The notes below the pieces were generated by a model. That model was not told where the DNA came from. It was given only the letters and a program-made list of their open reading frames with translations, and searched no databases. A stretch of DNA of 64,000 nucleotides from Anthoceros angustus (lineage: Eukaryota > Streptophyta > Anthocerotopsida > Anthocerotales > Anthocerotaceae): positions 682,001-746,000 of the forward strand of contig MU008173.1 of assembly GCA_010909165.1 (NCBI GenBank), given 5' to 3'. Position numbers and translations under genes: made by a program. Of the stretch, positions 10,687 to 19,879 are shown piece by piece. How positions within the stretch are numbered: the stretch's first letter is position 1; every line of letters begins with the position of its first letter.

Positions 10687-11874
10687 ATGAAGAGTACGAA
10701 AGCATTGATTTTTTTCGCTTGTCTCACTTGTAAATTTCTGAAAATTGTTGAGAAAACCTCAACATTTTCATATAAAACTTGTAGAGCTAGCAAATTATTA
10801 ATTAAACATTCACACTCAATCAGGCTGACTCCAAAATCAAGCTCAAAAAGAGCTAGTGGGTGGTACACAAGAGCCGAAGTATCTGGGCATTATACCATGT
10901 CTGATTTGTGGGTAATTGTTAATGGGACAGTATTTGACGTTTCACCCCTTATGACCACAAGCCCACCTTCATTAATTGAGGTTCGATTTGCACAGCAAAA
11001 AAAATGATCCGTACGAAACATGTTTCAATTTAATATTACCACATGAGACTTCAATTTGTGAGGAGTGTGTTCTAATTTCTTCATGTTTATTGATGTAGCC
11101 ATTAATTCTGGAGGCAGGGGGTGATATAAGCAAATGGTTTGATTGTGACAGTGATGAGCTAATCCCGTATAACAATCCAGTGACAGGCAAAGAATCCTTT
11201 GCTAGATGTTCAGAAGTTATGACTGTTGTTGATCCTGATATGTGTATGGAATGGTATTACACTCCAGAGGTAATTTTAAGATGATAATTCTACAAAAGAG
11301 TACTTTCATAAAGTCTTTTTTGAGCTCCATAACTTTGCGTGTCTAACCTCACATTCGTATAGTAGGGTAGATTTATCCATGTTGGACCTCCTAGCCCGCG
11401 CTCTGACTGGGATATGAGCTTTGAGGCTCCTTGGTGGAAGGATGCCAAATATATTATAGGACAAGTATCAAAGCACACTCGTTTAATTCGAGTGAAAAAT
11501 GTTTTGATAGACCAAGAATTCTTATTAGAGGTAAAGTTTTTAGAGAGAACCCCTCATAATCAAAATAACATAAAAATATTTATTAAATATATGTATTAAC
11601 TAAAACTAAAATACCATAGGTACCATGTGAGGAAACTATTGGAGAAATTCTTGTAAGATATATTGATATAAATGAGAATGTAGCGCATTATACTTGGAAA
11701 GCAAATTGCACGACTACTGATGGAACCTTTATAAAAGTCGATTACGATAAAACCTTGGAAGAAAATGGAATACCAGATGAGAGACCTGAATTTGAATCCT
11801 TGGAGATGGGTGTTTTATATCACATACCTTGTCTTCACATATATTTTGAAGATGAGGGTGAGTTTGTTGAGTGA
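10687..11874 (+). CDS. CYB5D1: Cytochrome b5 domain-containing protein 1 homologue (ciliary)
   Basis: CYB5D1 (FAP198 in Chlamydomonas) is an axonemal protein linked to redox control of beating. Four exons fit: 10687-10980, 11099-11269, 11366-11530 and 11620-11874, all phase 0, giving 294 residues. Exon 1 carries the b5-like start (WYTRAEVSGHYTMSDLWVIV, then VFDVSPL); exon 2 matches the GGDISKWFD region; exon 3 has GRFIHVGPP...SDWD...PWWKD; exon 4 ends with YTWKA...LEENGI..E..EFE and HIYFEDE. No HPGG heme-binding motif is visible, so heme binding is doubtful. The start is uncertain: 10687 is the lowest in-frame ATG and gives an N-terminus about 25 residues longer than usual, and an acceptor near 10820 could instead open this exon. 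The exon 1 donor (gag|gttcga) is weak. A possible donor also lies just before the stop. It sits 1.4 kb downstream of IFT74, same strand. Confidence 0.85.
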
Positions 11875-12627
11875 TTTAACAAGAGATGTTTGACAATTTA
11901 TCACGAGGTGTAAAAGATAAGATGACTGCATTAAAGTGGTCTATTAACTACTAGTGGACCCTAGGTGCAAGTATCTCAATATTACACCAAACAATAAGCA
12001 ATCCATATAATACGCATAGTGAACATATGAAGTAGCGCTGTTTTAGCCACCTTTTGGCATTACAGGATGCTAGTGGGTTGAAAGACCGAGTTTTATAGCA
12101 TTCTAGGATCCATAGATGTAAAAGGTGTAATACTTTTTTTTTCGCGTAAAAAGGCATACCATTTTTGACACACAGTTTGATGAGAGCATCTACTTTACTT
12201 AAGGAAGAGGTGATAATAAATTAAATATAAAATTAATAATAATATCTAGAGCTTAACGTGCAAGGTAAAGTATGGCGTAGTGTATCCCACCATTGTAGCA
12301 CAACTAACATTGAGCAGTTGATTGACCTTATGACGACATGCATCTCCCTTGTTTTGTGTAAGAGGGTGCACTTTTGTGAACAGCTTTGCAACGTGCAACT
12401 GGCAGGCTGCTTGTTGACAGCCTGTACGACACCTTTCGAGGAGGCGGTTGATTGGGTTGGAGAAAGCTAGAGAATCCAGGGACCAGGTCTGGTTCATTAT
12501 CCTCTTGTTGAGCTCGGCGAAGCTTTACCCACTAGGAGACAACTGTTCCGCTAACTGCTTCCGTCTCTCATCACTGCAAACTGTTGAAGCTTCAGCTGGA
12601 GAGACACCGTGCAGACAGAATTCGGAG

Positions 12628-13394
12628 ATGGCAGTGGAATTTCTGTCGAAAGCGGTCCCCATCTTCGTAGTTGGTGTGGCTTCTGCTTTTGGGATTTTGA
12701 AAGTTATTGAGGGCTCCAAGAAACAGGGGGCTTCTTCGATTATTCAGGAGTTCAACGACAGAAAGGTTGTTCCAGCTGCCCTTGCTGTCTGGCTACTGTT
12801 CAGGTCCACATTCTGTACAGGCTAGATCACACGTTGTGTCTGTATGTTGTGCTACGGTTGCGGACTCAAGCCAAGCTGACCGTCGGGATTCGCAGGACAA
12901 ACTTTTGGCCGATATCGAGGAGGAGAGGGCGGTGCTACAGCAAAAGGTGACAGAAGTCTATGACTCTCTTGACAGGGATCTTCAGGTGAAGCTTAATTTT
13001 GAGCATTGTATGGCCAGAGCAAGCATTGTTTGTCTTGATTGCTAATGCATGGCCTGGAATTGAGGGGTATGGCCGGTGGGTAACGTTTGCAGACTTTGTT
13101 ACAAAATTGGAATGAAGAGGCAGTGAGGAACAACCCGGATCAAGCCAAACAAATCCTGGATGAGCTGGCCAAAATAGGTGATTCAGAAGTACTTCCGTTT
13201 CGTAACTTGGCATTTCCCTTCTTGCCTGCATAATGTACGGGGAGGCCAAATTCCAATCCGCTGTGTCGTGTGCAGAATTTCCTGGCGCAGACAAAGTGAA
13301 ACTAGCTGCTGACTGGGTTGGCACAAATCTTCTAACTCCAGCAGTCACTTTTTTGGGCGAAGAAGCATGCAAGCTACTGCGACCAACCAAGTAA
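12628..13394 (+). CDS. DREPP/PCaP-like protein, divergent paralogue with hydrophobic N-terminus
   Basis: The proposed frame joins 12628-12803, 12871-12985, 13093-13177 and 13276-13394, giving 164 residues. The C-terminal two thirds align with the PCaP protein at 5439-6469: an IEEERAVLQQKVTEVYDSL segment, then LLQNWNEEAV, EFPGADKVK and TPAVTFLGEEACKLL. The last two introns fall at the same places and phases as in that gene (phase 0 before LLQ, phase 1 before FPG), which supports common descent. The N-terminus differs: it starts MAVEFLSKAVPIFVVGVASA and has two hydrophobic segments instead of the basic amphipathic PCaP start. There is no Pro-rich tail. The first intron is the weakest part, since its acceptor (ctcaag) lacks a clear pyrimidine tract. 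Function beyond the family is unknown. Confidence 0.65.
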
Positions 13395-14177
13395 TCCCCC
13401 ACTTCTGGCACCCATCTCTTGAAGTAGGAAGTCCCAAAAGGTGCTTGCCGAGTGTGTCGGACGTGAGGCTTTTCAATCCATATTTGACAGGATTTTGCAT
13501 GGCAGGACGACCGCTTCATCACCTCCGCCTAGCATCATCCTCAAAGACGAAGAGTGAAACTTGGAATCACACATTGTTGCCTTACATACAAGCATAGGGC
13601 TGTCCTGACCAGACTCGTGTGTGCCTTCGAGAAGACGCGTACGGAAGGATGCCCACGCACCTGCATTGAGAAAACCTGGCTTAATACATGCGCTCAATGG
13701 ATTACAGTTACAGCAGTGAACATAACCAGGGACCAGAAGGTGGGAAAAGCAGATCCCAAAATGTGTCACACAACAGAAAAGCACACCACTGGCACAAAGA
13801 ATGGCTAAAAATCGCCTGCTTGAGAATCTGGAAGCTCAACCACGAAACCCTGATCCAGGGACACAGCAATGGGAACGCTAAAGGAGACAGAGTAGGGCAA
13901 AGTTTAGAGAGATTTCACTCCTTTCTCAAAATCTTGTTCGCCCAAGCTTCCGGGATTCATGTGTCCCAGCAAGGATGGAGTGACGGTGCGGAGAATCAGC
14001 TGAAAGCTTTCAGCGTAAGTGCGAAAGCATTCTCACCCAAACGCTTTGTTGCTGAGTTTCCTGAGAAGATGGTGGTGAGATCCCAATTGTTGGACGTTGT
14101 TGTGATAGTGGGAGGGGGCAATGAGACCGTCGCTCGGTGCTACCCCGGATGCCTGCTCTTCTTCAAGATTGGCGCAC

Positions 14178-15292
14178 ATGGCGACAGCTCCCGTGTTGGC
14201 CCACTGGGCGTTCGCTTCGCTGAGGCCATCACCGTTCCCTTTCTCTGCTCAGCAGCCTGTGCAGGTGCAGGGTGGCAGCTGCCCCTCCTATCCGTCATCA
14301 CTGCTGCCATGCCGGTGCGCTGTGGACTCATCTTCACCAGCCGAATCCAGCCAGGCAGGCAGCGGGAAGGGCCGCAGCCCCAACAGGGGAGGAGCGAGCG
14401 GGAACGAGCCCTTCAGAGACACCAGGATCCACTGGGGAGACTCCGACGACGGCTGGCTCGGGATAGAGGATGGAGCAGCTGGCTTTGCTCCCCCTCCCCC
14501 GGGATCTGCCTCTTCCGCAGACACCTCCGGCCGGAAATCGGAGTCCGGGCTCAGCGACGCGCTTAGGGACCTGGTGTCGCAGGCACAGGATAGCCACTAC
14601 AGGTTCCCCTAGCCTGTGCCCCTCTTTATTCGGCTTAGCCTCAGGTCGGCAATGCTCTTGGCCAGGCTGCCGCTGTGTGGGCGACAAGGCAAGCCTCCGG
14701 AGGCTGCATTCACACATGTGTGTACATGTGCAGGTTTCTGGGGATTTCCACCAGCGCAGATCTGGACACCATCAAGTCCGCCTTCCGAAGGTTGTCCAAA
14801 CAGTACCACCCGGACACCACCGATCTTCCCCTGGAAATCGCTGCCCAGAAATTCATGCAACTCAAGGAAGCCTACACAGGTGAAAAAGATCGATGCAGCT
14901 CTCAAACCCTTGTTCAATGTCTCAACCTTTCTCTTTTGTCTGTCTTTCAAAAGCTCTTGTCCTGACCACAAAAAAGCACCATTGGATTACCTTGTGCAGT
15001 GCTGAGCAACGAGAGAGACCGGCTGTACTACGACTGGAAGCTTGCCCAGAAGGTGTCCAGAGAACAGGTGCAGGGGAACAGCAACTGGGCGTACAATGCT
15101 GATCGGGATCAAATTGGGGTTGCCTCGCGGCCTCCCAGGCAAGAAAGGTATGTGGAGCCGGTGGATGCCCTCTCAGGCGATAACCTACCTCTCAGCGACC
15201 AGGCTCAAACAGCCCTAGTCTTCGATCTCTTCGCACTTCTGGTATCATTTGGAGCTGTAATCTACGTCTCCTTTTTCAAGAACCCGCAATAA
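14178..15292 (+). CDS. ndhT: Plastid J-domain-like membrane protein, probable NDH complex subunit T (CRRJ)
   Basis: NdhT is a nuclear-encoded part of the ferredoxin-binding subcomplex of the chloroplast NDH complex, which supports cyclic electron flow. Exons 14178-14602, 14734-14879 and 15000-15292 give 287 residues. The ATG at 14178 opens a Ser/Ala/Pro-rich, acid-poor stretch typical of a transit peptide; an in-frame ATG also lies at 14121. Next come an IHWGDSDDGWLG motif, a J-domain (FLGIS...IKSAFRRLSKQYHPD, HPD at residues 167-169), VLSNERDRLYYDWKL, and one C-terminal membrane span (about 261-283) ending KNPQ. J-domain plus C-terminal anchor and the YYDWKL motif fit NdhT better than a chaperone DnaJ, which would have a Gly/Phe region. 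The first donor (ag|gttccc) is non-consensus but restores frame exactly. Another plastid J-domain protein is the main alternative. Confidence 0.72.
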
Positions 15293-15400
15293 CAGATCCG
15301 CAGTTCCTGTACCACTTTCTGCGGCAAACATTGCTGCAAGAAGGAAATTTCCTGCCGTACATGGGCCCAACTCCTCCTTCGCCTCCTGCTTCTTGGCGGA

Positions 15401-15475
15401 GGTCGAGAATGTTCGAGAAGGATTCCCAACATGCTCCTTGGAGGATGTCGAGAATGTGGAGGAAGGCTCCCTAAC
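15401..15475 (+). promoter_or_regulatory. Heat-shock-element cluster downstream of the J-domain gene
   Basis: A perfect trimeric heat-shock element (GAAtgTTCgaGAA) occupies 15407-15419. A related block follows at about 15442-15475 (gatgtcgagaatgtggagg, then gaaggctccctaacatgc). Both resemble the sequence directly upstream of the first sHSP gene (15811-15860), so this looks like a duplicated piece of sHSP promoter about 550 bp upstream of that gene. Confidence 0.6.
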
Positions 15476-15810
15476 ATGCCGCTGAGCTTGTGAGCTCCTG
15501 TACGACTTTTTCTCCATTTTTTGCATTGTCAGAAGTTTGAAGAAACCTACGACGAGTTGAGGGTCCTCTTTCAGAACCAGCACAGCAATCCCGAAGGTCA
15601 TGGAAATTCACAGCTTCACGACTTCGCTTGTTCCGTCTTGTTTCAAGGGTTTCGCGTTCAGGTTTAAATGTTTCGGGGTTACTGTAATAGAAGAGCAGTT
15701 TTTTCGTTAATCGTTTTGAAAGAAAAGCGATTCCCGAAAGCAGAGTACCGGAGGTTCGCGAGTCGCACCGAACGGTTGGTTACTCCAGGAGTCCAGAAGC
15801 CAGTAGGGAA

Positions 15811-15884
15811 TGTCGAGAATGTTCGAGGGGCTCACTGCGAGAAGGCTCCCGAACCTGCTACCCGGCCGTTTTAAGCTGCGCATC
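15811..15884 (+). promoter_or_regulatory. Heat-shock promoter of the first sHSP gene
   Basis: GAAtgTTC at 15817-15824 and GAAggCTCccGAA at 15841-15853 are heat-shock element units for HSF binding. They are followed by a TATA-like ttttaagc and the block TTAAGCTGCGCATC at 15871-15884, which recurs exactly at 18083-18096 before the second sHSP gene. Confidence 0.72.
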
Positions 15885-15893
15885 GAGACAGCT

Positions 15894-16040
15894 ATGGCAT
15901 TCTACATGAGCTTCAAGCCCGGAAACATCCTAGCAGCAGAATTCGAGTTTCGGGAACTTGCATTGTACGCAATCTTGTTGTCCGGTGACAAGTCTCGGAT
16001 AGATGGCGTTGGCTCCTTTCTTCTCTCGCTTGGGGAATGA
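15894..16040 (+). CDS. Upstream ORF overlapping the sHSP-1 start
   Basis: A 48-codon frame opens at ATG 15894 in the presumed leader and ends at 16040, overlapping the sHSP start (16003) in another frame. Its first residues (MAFYMSFKPGNILAAE) resemble those of the upstream ORF of the tandem sHSP gene (18106-18177): start, Y, SF and LAA are shared although several codons differ. It may limit translation of the sHSP outside heat stress. It is also possible that the likeness only reflects duplication of the leader. Confidence 0.4.
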   Translation: MAFYMSFKPGNILAAEFEFRELALYAILLSGDKSRIDGVGSFLLSLGE

Positions 16041-16585
16041 CAGTGTCTGGGATCCTCTCGCTTTCGATCGGCTTTGGGACCCCTTCGAGAGCTTCGGACT
16101 GGCGGAGAGGACACCCGCCCGATCTTTCGCCAGGGATGCTTCTGCAGTAGCGAGCACCAGGGTTGATTGGAAGGAAACACCCACGGCTCACGTCTTCAAG
16201 GCCGAATTGCCCGGTAGGTAGACCTGGCACTGTTGCAATGCAATCTCGAGGTCCAATATCGAGGCGGCTTTTGGTGTAGTGAAGATTGTAACGTTGTCCA
16301 TCTCTCGCAGGTTTGAGGAAGGAAGAGGTGAAGGTGGAGGTTGAGGAAGGTAATGTGCTGAAGATAAGCGGAGAGCGCAGCAAAGAGGAGGTGCAGGAGA
16401 CAGACAAGTGGCATCATGTGGAGCGCTCGCACGGCCAATTCCTGCGGAAGTTTCGGCTTCCCAAGAATGTGAAGCTCGATGAGGTGGCAGCCAGTGTGGA
16501 GAATGGTTTGCTCACTGTCACCGTGCCAAAGGTGCAGGAGCAGAAACCTGAAAGTCGAAACATTGAGGTAACATGGAGCGAATGA
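16003..16585 (+). CDS. Cytosolic class I small heat-shock protein (sHSP-1)
   Basis: This is an ATP-independent chaperone that forms oligomers and holds unfolding proteins during heat stress. Exons 16003-16213 and 16311-16585 encode 161 residues, a normal class I length. The N-terminal arm ([20 protein letters not shown]) is followed by the alpha-crystallin domain from [17 protein letters not shown] through VLKISGER and the class I block [19 protein letters not shown], then LLTVTVPK. The C-terminus ends NIEVTWSE, an I-x-V form of the IXI anchor. A phase-1 intron splits the alpha-crystallin domain after LP-G; flowering-plant class I genes are normally intronless. It is a tandem paralogue of 18250-18855 with the same intron position, and it has heat-shock elements 150-190 bp upstream of the ATG. 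Confidence 0.95.
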
Positions 16586-16706
16586 GAAAAACAGCAGCAA
16601 AACTTATCAACTTTCGGCACTTTGGACGGTGTTTGCTACCGGGCTTACCAGCTTCTCGAGGGAGACAGTTGAAAACACGCCCCTAGCGTTCTTAGCATAT
16701 GTAGGC

Positions 16707-17004
16707 AATAAGGCTCCTGGGCCTTTAGCTGCTGCTACTGCATAGATGTAGGTGTAATGATGCAGTGAGATGGGATCACTTTTGAAACAATTTTTGGACT
16801 TTTGAATCTCCGGTTCAATGAAAGCTTGTAGCACCTCCCTTTCTTGTGCATAAAAATAAGGTTCTTGGGCCTTTAGCTGCTGCTACTACTACATGGATGT
16901 AGGTGTAATGCACTGAGATGGGATCACTTTTGAAACAATTCTGAGGACTTCTGTAATTCCAATTCAATGCAAACTTGCAGCACCTGCCTTTCATGTGCAC
17001 AAAA
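16707..17004 (+). repeat. Two imperfect 148-bp tandem repeats in the sHSP-1 3' flank
   Basis: Unit 1 begins aataaggctcctgggccttt at 16707 and unit 2 begins aataaggttcttgggccttt at 16855. Both continue through gtaggtgtaatg, gagatgggatcacttttgaa and cagcacct with scattered substitutions. This lies directly downstream of the sHSP stop and may include its 3' untranslated region. No coding sequence is seen. Confidence 0.85.
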
Positions 17005-17213
17005 ACCTTTTTGCAAATTCTTAACCCTGCTAGGAAAGATTCAACTATCACTTGCTTTATGGATAAAAACAAGACGAACGGAGCTATATGTGCACCAATG
17101 GGTATCTTCTCCTCACCCTAGCTTGGTAGTACCGCGTGTCCAGTACGTAACTTGAAAATATTAAAAATCCAGTAATCTAACCGCGTGTCACTCGCAACAC
17201 GATCAGCCCGCTA

Positions 17214-17294
17214 TGTCAGAAATGGGATTCGAACCCATGCCCTTTCGGACCAGTACCTGAAACGGGCGCCTTAGACCAACTCGGCCATCCTGAC
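17214..17294 (-). tRNA. trnL-CAG: tRNA-Leu (anticodon CAG)
   Basis: Read on the minus strand from 17294, the sequence starts GTCAGGATGGCCGAGTTGGT and folds as a class II tRNA with a long variable arm (GGTCCGAAAGGGC). The T-arm is GGGTTCGAATCCC, the acceptor strand TTCTGAC and the discriminator A, without encoded CCA. The seven-base anticodon loop TTCAGGT gives anticodon CAG. One C-T mismatch is visible in the anticodon stem. No intron is present. A-runs at 17154-17157 and 17163-17167 on the plus strand give T-runs downstream that could end Pol III transcription. It lies between the two sHSP genes on the opposite strand. Confidence 0.93.
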
Positions 17295-17299
17295 CGGTG

Positions 17300-17990
17300 A
17301 TAACCATGTTGACAAGAGACTATTTCAACTCAAGGAGGCTTATGGCAAAGAGTTGGGTTGAACAAACTTTTATCACGGATTCCAGGCAAGGCCATAGACA
17401 TCGTCACCAAAAATCACTACAATGAGAGGTCAGAGCGTCCAACCCGAATTTTACAAACAGACAATTGGACTATTCACACTAAGGCCTCTTTCAAGAATCT
17501 CACATGCATGCCCATCGTTGGGAATGGAGATCATTTTTCCTGCTCTAAACATCCACATGTTCCCTCAATGCCAAGCACATGTGCTCAAAGGTCCGACATG
17601 AAGAAAAGATGCTGAAAAAATCCCAAACTCTATACCGCACGGACAACCACCGCATTTGAATACGTTATCCCTTTTTCTTTTTCTCTTTCTTTTTCTTTTT
17701 TTTGAGAATGTGGAGAATTTATGTGAGAAAAATTATGGTTTGTCCCTTAGGGGTTAACTGTAAGCAATCATAATGGGGCTGCAGCATAATCATAGTGAGA
17801 ATTGGGCTGAAAATTTTGAGGTCATGAGCAGAGGCTTTGCCCGAACAGCGGACTACTACCTGCACAGAAACAGGTACCTACTGGATCTCATCGGTCGCGC
17901 GCAACAATGTCATAAAAACAATCGTGCCATTAAAACGCGGATTCTGGATGTTTCGTTTCAACTGAAAGCAAGAAGGTTCGCGACGGAACC
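17300..17990. other. Spacer between the tRNA and the second sHSP promoter, nothing recognised
   Basis: No coding sequence is supported in this stretch. A T-rich tract (ctttttctttttctctttct type) lies at about 17670-17702. Confidence 0.6.
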
Positions 17991-18005
17991 ATAACGGTCC
18001 TGTCG

Positions 18006-18096
18006 CTTCCAGCTTCGAGAAGCAGGGAGAAATGTCCGAACAGTCTGTGCGCGAAGGTTCCAGAACATGCTGCCTGGCCTTCTTAAGCTGCGCATC
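18006..18096 (+). promoter_or_regulatory. Heat-shock promoter of the second sHSP gene
   Basis: A perfect trimeric heat-shock element (GAAggTTCcaGAA) lies at 18053-18065, with a further TTCgaGAA unit at 18014-18021. The block TTAAGCTGCGCATC at 18083-18096 is identical to the one before sHSP-1 and probably marks the core promoter and leader start. Confidence 0.8.
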
Positions 18097-18105
18097 TATC
18101 CCACC

Positions 18106-18177
18106 ATGGCATCGTATAGTTCCTTTCATTCCAGGCGACGTTTGTTGGCAGCTGACCCCAAGGCGATTGACAGTTGA
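18106..18177 (+). CDS. Upstream ORF in the sHSP-2 leader
   Basis: This is a 23-codon frame starting MASYSSFHSRRRLLAADPK and ending 72 bp before the sHSP-2 ATG, so unlike the sHSP-1 uORF it does not overlap the main start. The M-A-x-Y-x-S-F...L-A-A pattern matches that uORF. Evidence is limited to this pairwise likeness. Confidence 0.4.
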   Translation: MASYSSFHSRRRLLAADPKAIDS

Positions 18178-18249
18178 CAGCTGTGGTGGACTCTCAGCAA
18201 ACTCCCCCTTCTCGCGCAGTCTTGCTGTCAGGTGACGAGTCTCGCATCC

Positions 18250-18855
18250 ATGGCGTTGGCTCCTTTCTTCACACGCGTGAGCAATGACAGTGTCTGGGAG
18301 CCCCTCGCTTTCGATCGGCTGTTGGACCCCTTCGAGCGCTTTGGACGGGCGGAGAGGACTCCCGCTCGCTCTTTCGCAAGGGATGCGTCTGCTGTAGCCA
18401 GCACCAGAGTTGATTGGAAGGAGACACCAACTGCTCACGTCTTCAAGGCTGATTTGCCCGGTAAGCATCCCTGCTGGTGCACATTGCACTTTCTTTGGTT
18501 TCGATGATCCCTGGAGGTGTGGAGGCGCCATTTGGGTGGGTGAAGGTTACGACACGAGGCATGATTCCAACTCTTTGCAGGCTTGAAGAAAGAAGAGGTG
18601 AAGGTAGAAGTTGAGGATGGTAATGTGCTGAAGATCAGCGGCGAGCGCAGCAAGGAAGAGGTGAAGGAGACAGACAAGTGGCACCATGTGGAGCGCACTT
18701 ACGGCCAATTCCTTCGGAAGTTTCGGCTCCCCAAGAACGTGAAGCTCGATCAGGTTGCAGCAAGTGTGGAAAATGGCGTGCTTACGGTCACTGTGCCGAA
18801 GGTCGAGGAGAAGAAACCTGAGGTTCGAAACATTGATGTGACATGGGCCGAATGA
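18250..18855 (+). CDS. Cytosolic class I small heat-shock protein (sHSP-2)
   Basis: Exons 18250-18460 and 18581-18855 encode 161 residues, the same length as sHSP-1 and with the intron at the identical phase-1 site after LP-G. The alpha-crystallin domain is complete ([64 protein letters not shown]). Most differences from sHSP-1 are conservative, pointing to tandem duplication followed by purifying selection. The ATG at 18250 is chosen by alignment with sHSP-1; an in-frame ATG at 18232 would add six residues. Its heat-shock element is closer to consensus than that of sHSP-1, so it may be the more strongly induced copy. Confidence 0.95.
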
Positions 18856-19573
18856 ATCAACAGGCGGCAAGTTGAAGATAACAGATTTGTTTGTAACTAT
18901 CAGCCTCTGGAGAGGGAATGTCTGTCTGCGAACACCCCTCCAACAGGCTTCGGTTTCGTGTGCAACTAACACTGCGTGATGGAGTGGCCAGTGCCGGACT
19001 GCATCAGAGGCCCTTCTGCAGTAAGATGTGCTCTATTGCAAGCAACTTTTGTAAATGTTAAATACTAAATTGCAGTGATGAATTCTTATAACTGTGTTTT
19101 CCATCCAACTTTCTGTCCTCTACTGTTCCAAAGCAGGCCCTTCCTTCCGATTTATATTCTCATTTCCCTTCTTCCTACCTAGTGCCCTGCAATCAGCTCA
19201 TGCAATAGCTGTGCAAGAAAAACTGCAAAGTCAGGCAGCATGTTTGAGAGTCTTCTAGCCGGGGCCGGAACCTGGGAGCACAAGACATGCTTCAGAACCA
19301 GCTTCTGGCACCTTCGTTTTCCATCCAAAGTGAGGTTGATATCTAATGAGCTCTGAGTCTGCTTCTGAACGAGCGCAACAATTGGAAATCGCAATAATGT
19401 GAAACGGACAGAGGGTTATTCTTTATTCTGCTTGCCGCTCAACAATTGCAATTCGCTGAAGATGGGGACGGCTTCATAGGTGGTTTGCCGACCAGGCGGA
19501 ACATGCCGACAGACACAAGGCGATCGGGATGGGGATATAAGGGACGTGGTGTGGCCAGCAAGCTTAAGGTGCG

Positions 19574-19873
19574 ATGGCAAAACTTAAGAGTGTACTGTTC
19601 TTGTGTGCGCTGTGTTTGACAAGCATTTCGTGCGCGAGAACGATCGGCCATGGCGTTCAAGCGAGCCGGCCGCCGCCGCATACTTACTCCCCGCCTGCTC
19701 CTGCGCGCGCGCCTGTGCCTTGTGAGGTAGGCACCCGATGCTCCGGCGTGTGCGTCGACATTGAGACAGATTTCAACAACTGCGGAGCCTGCGGCCACCA
19801 ATGCTACAGCCCCCCTCCGGGTACGGTCAGCATCCCCTTCCTGTGCAGCAATGGCGTCTGCAGGCCGGGCTGA
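19574..19873 (+). CDS. STIG1-like secreted cysteine-rich peptide
   Basis: This 99-residue single-exon protein starts with a clear signal peptide (LKSVLFLCALCLTSISCA). A Pro-rich spacer follows (about residues 30-48), then a Cys-rich domain: PCEVGTRCSGVCVDIETD, FNNCGACGHQC, and a final LCSNGVC. The order C..G..C-S-G-x-C-V-D followed by N-N-C-G-x-C-G-x-x-C is the core of STIG1 family peptides, which in flowering plants act at the stigma and pollen tube surface and bind receptor kinases and phosphoinositides. The domain is shorter than usual, so membership is likely rather than certain. Role in this plant is unknown; secretion to the apoplast is inferred. Confidence 0.65.
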   Translation: MAKLKSVLFLCALCLTSISCARTIGHGVQASRPPPHTYSPPAPARAPVPCEVGTRCSGVCVDIETDFNNCGACGHQCYSPPPGTVSIPFLCSNGVCRPG

Positions 19874-19879
19874 ATGTCC

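Noticed and set aside
13688-14566. 292-codon plus-strand frame upstream of the NdhT gene
   Set aside because: Its last part runs through NdhT exon 1 in the wrong frame and no domain is visible.
17316-17345. Similarity of ttcaactcaaggaggcttat to part of NdhT exon 2 (caactcaaggaagcctac)
   Set aside because: The match is under 25 bases and neither flank continues it, so it is treated as chance.
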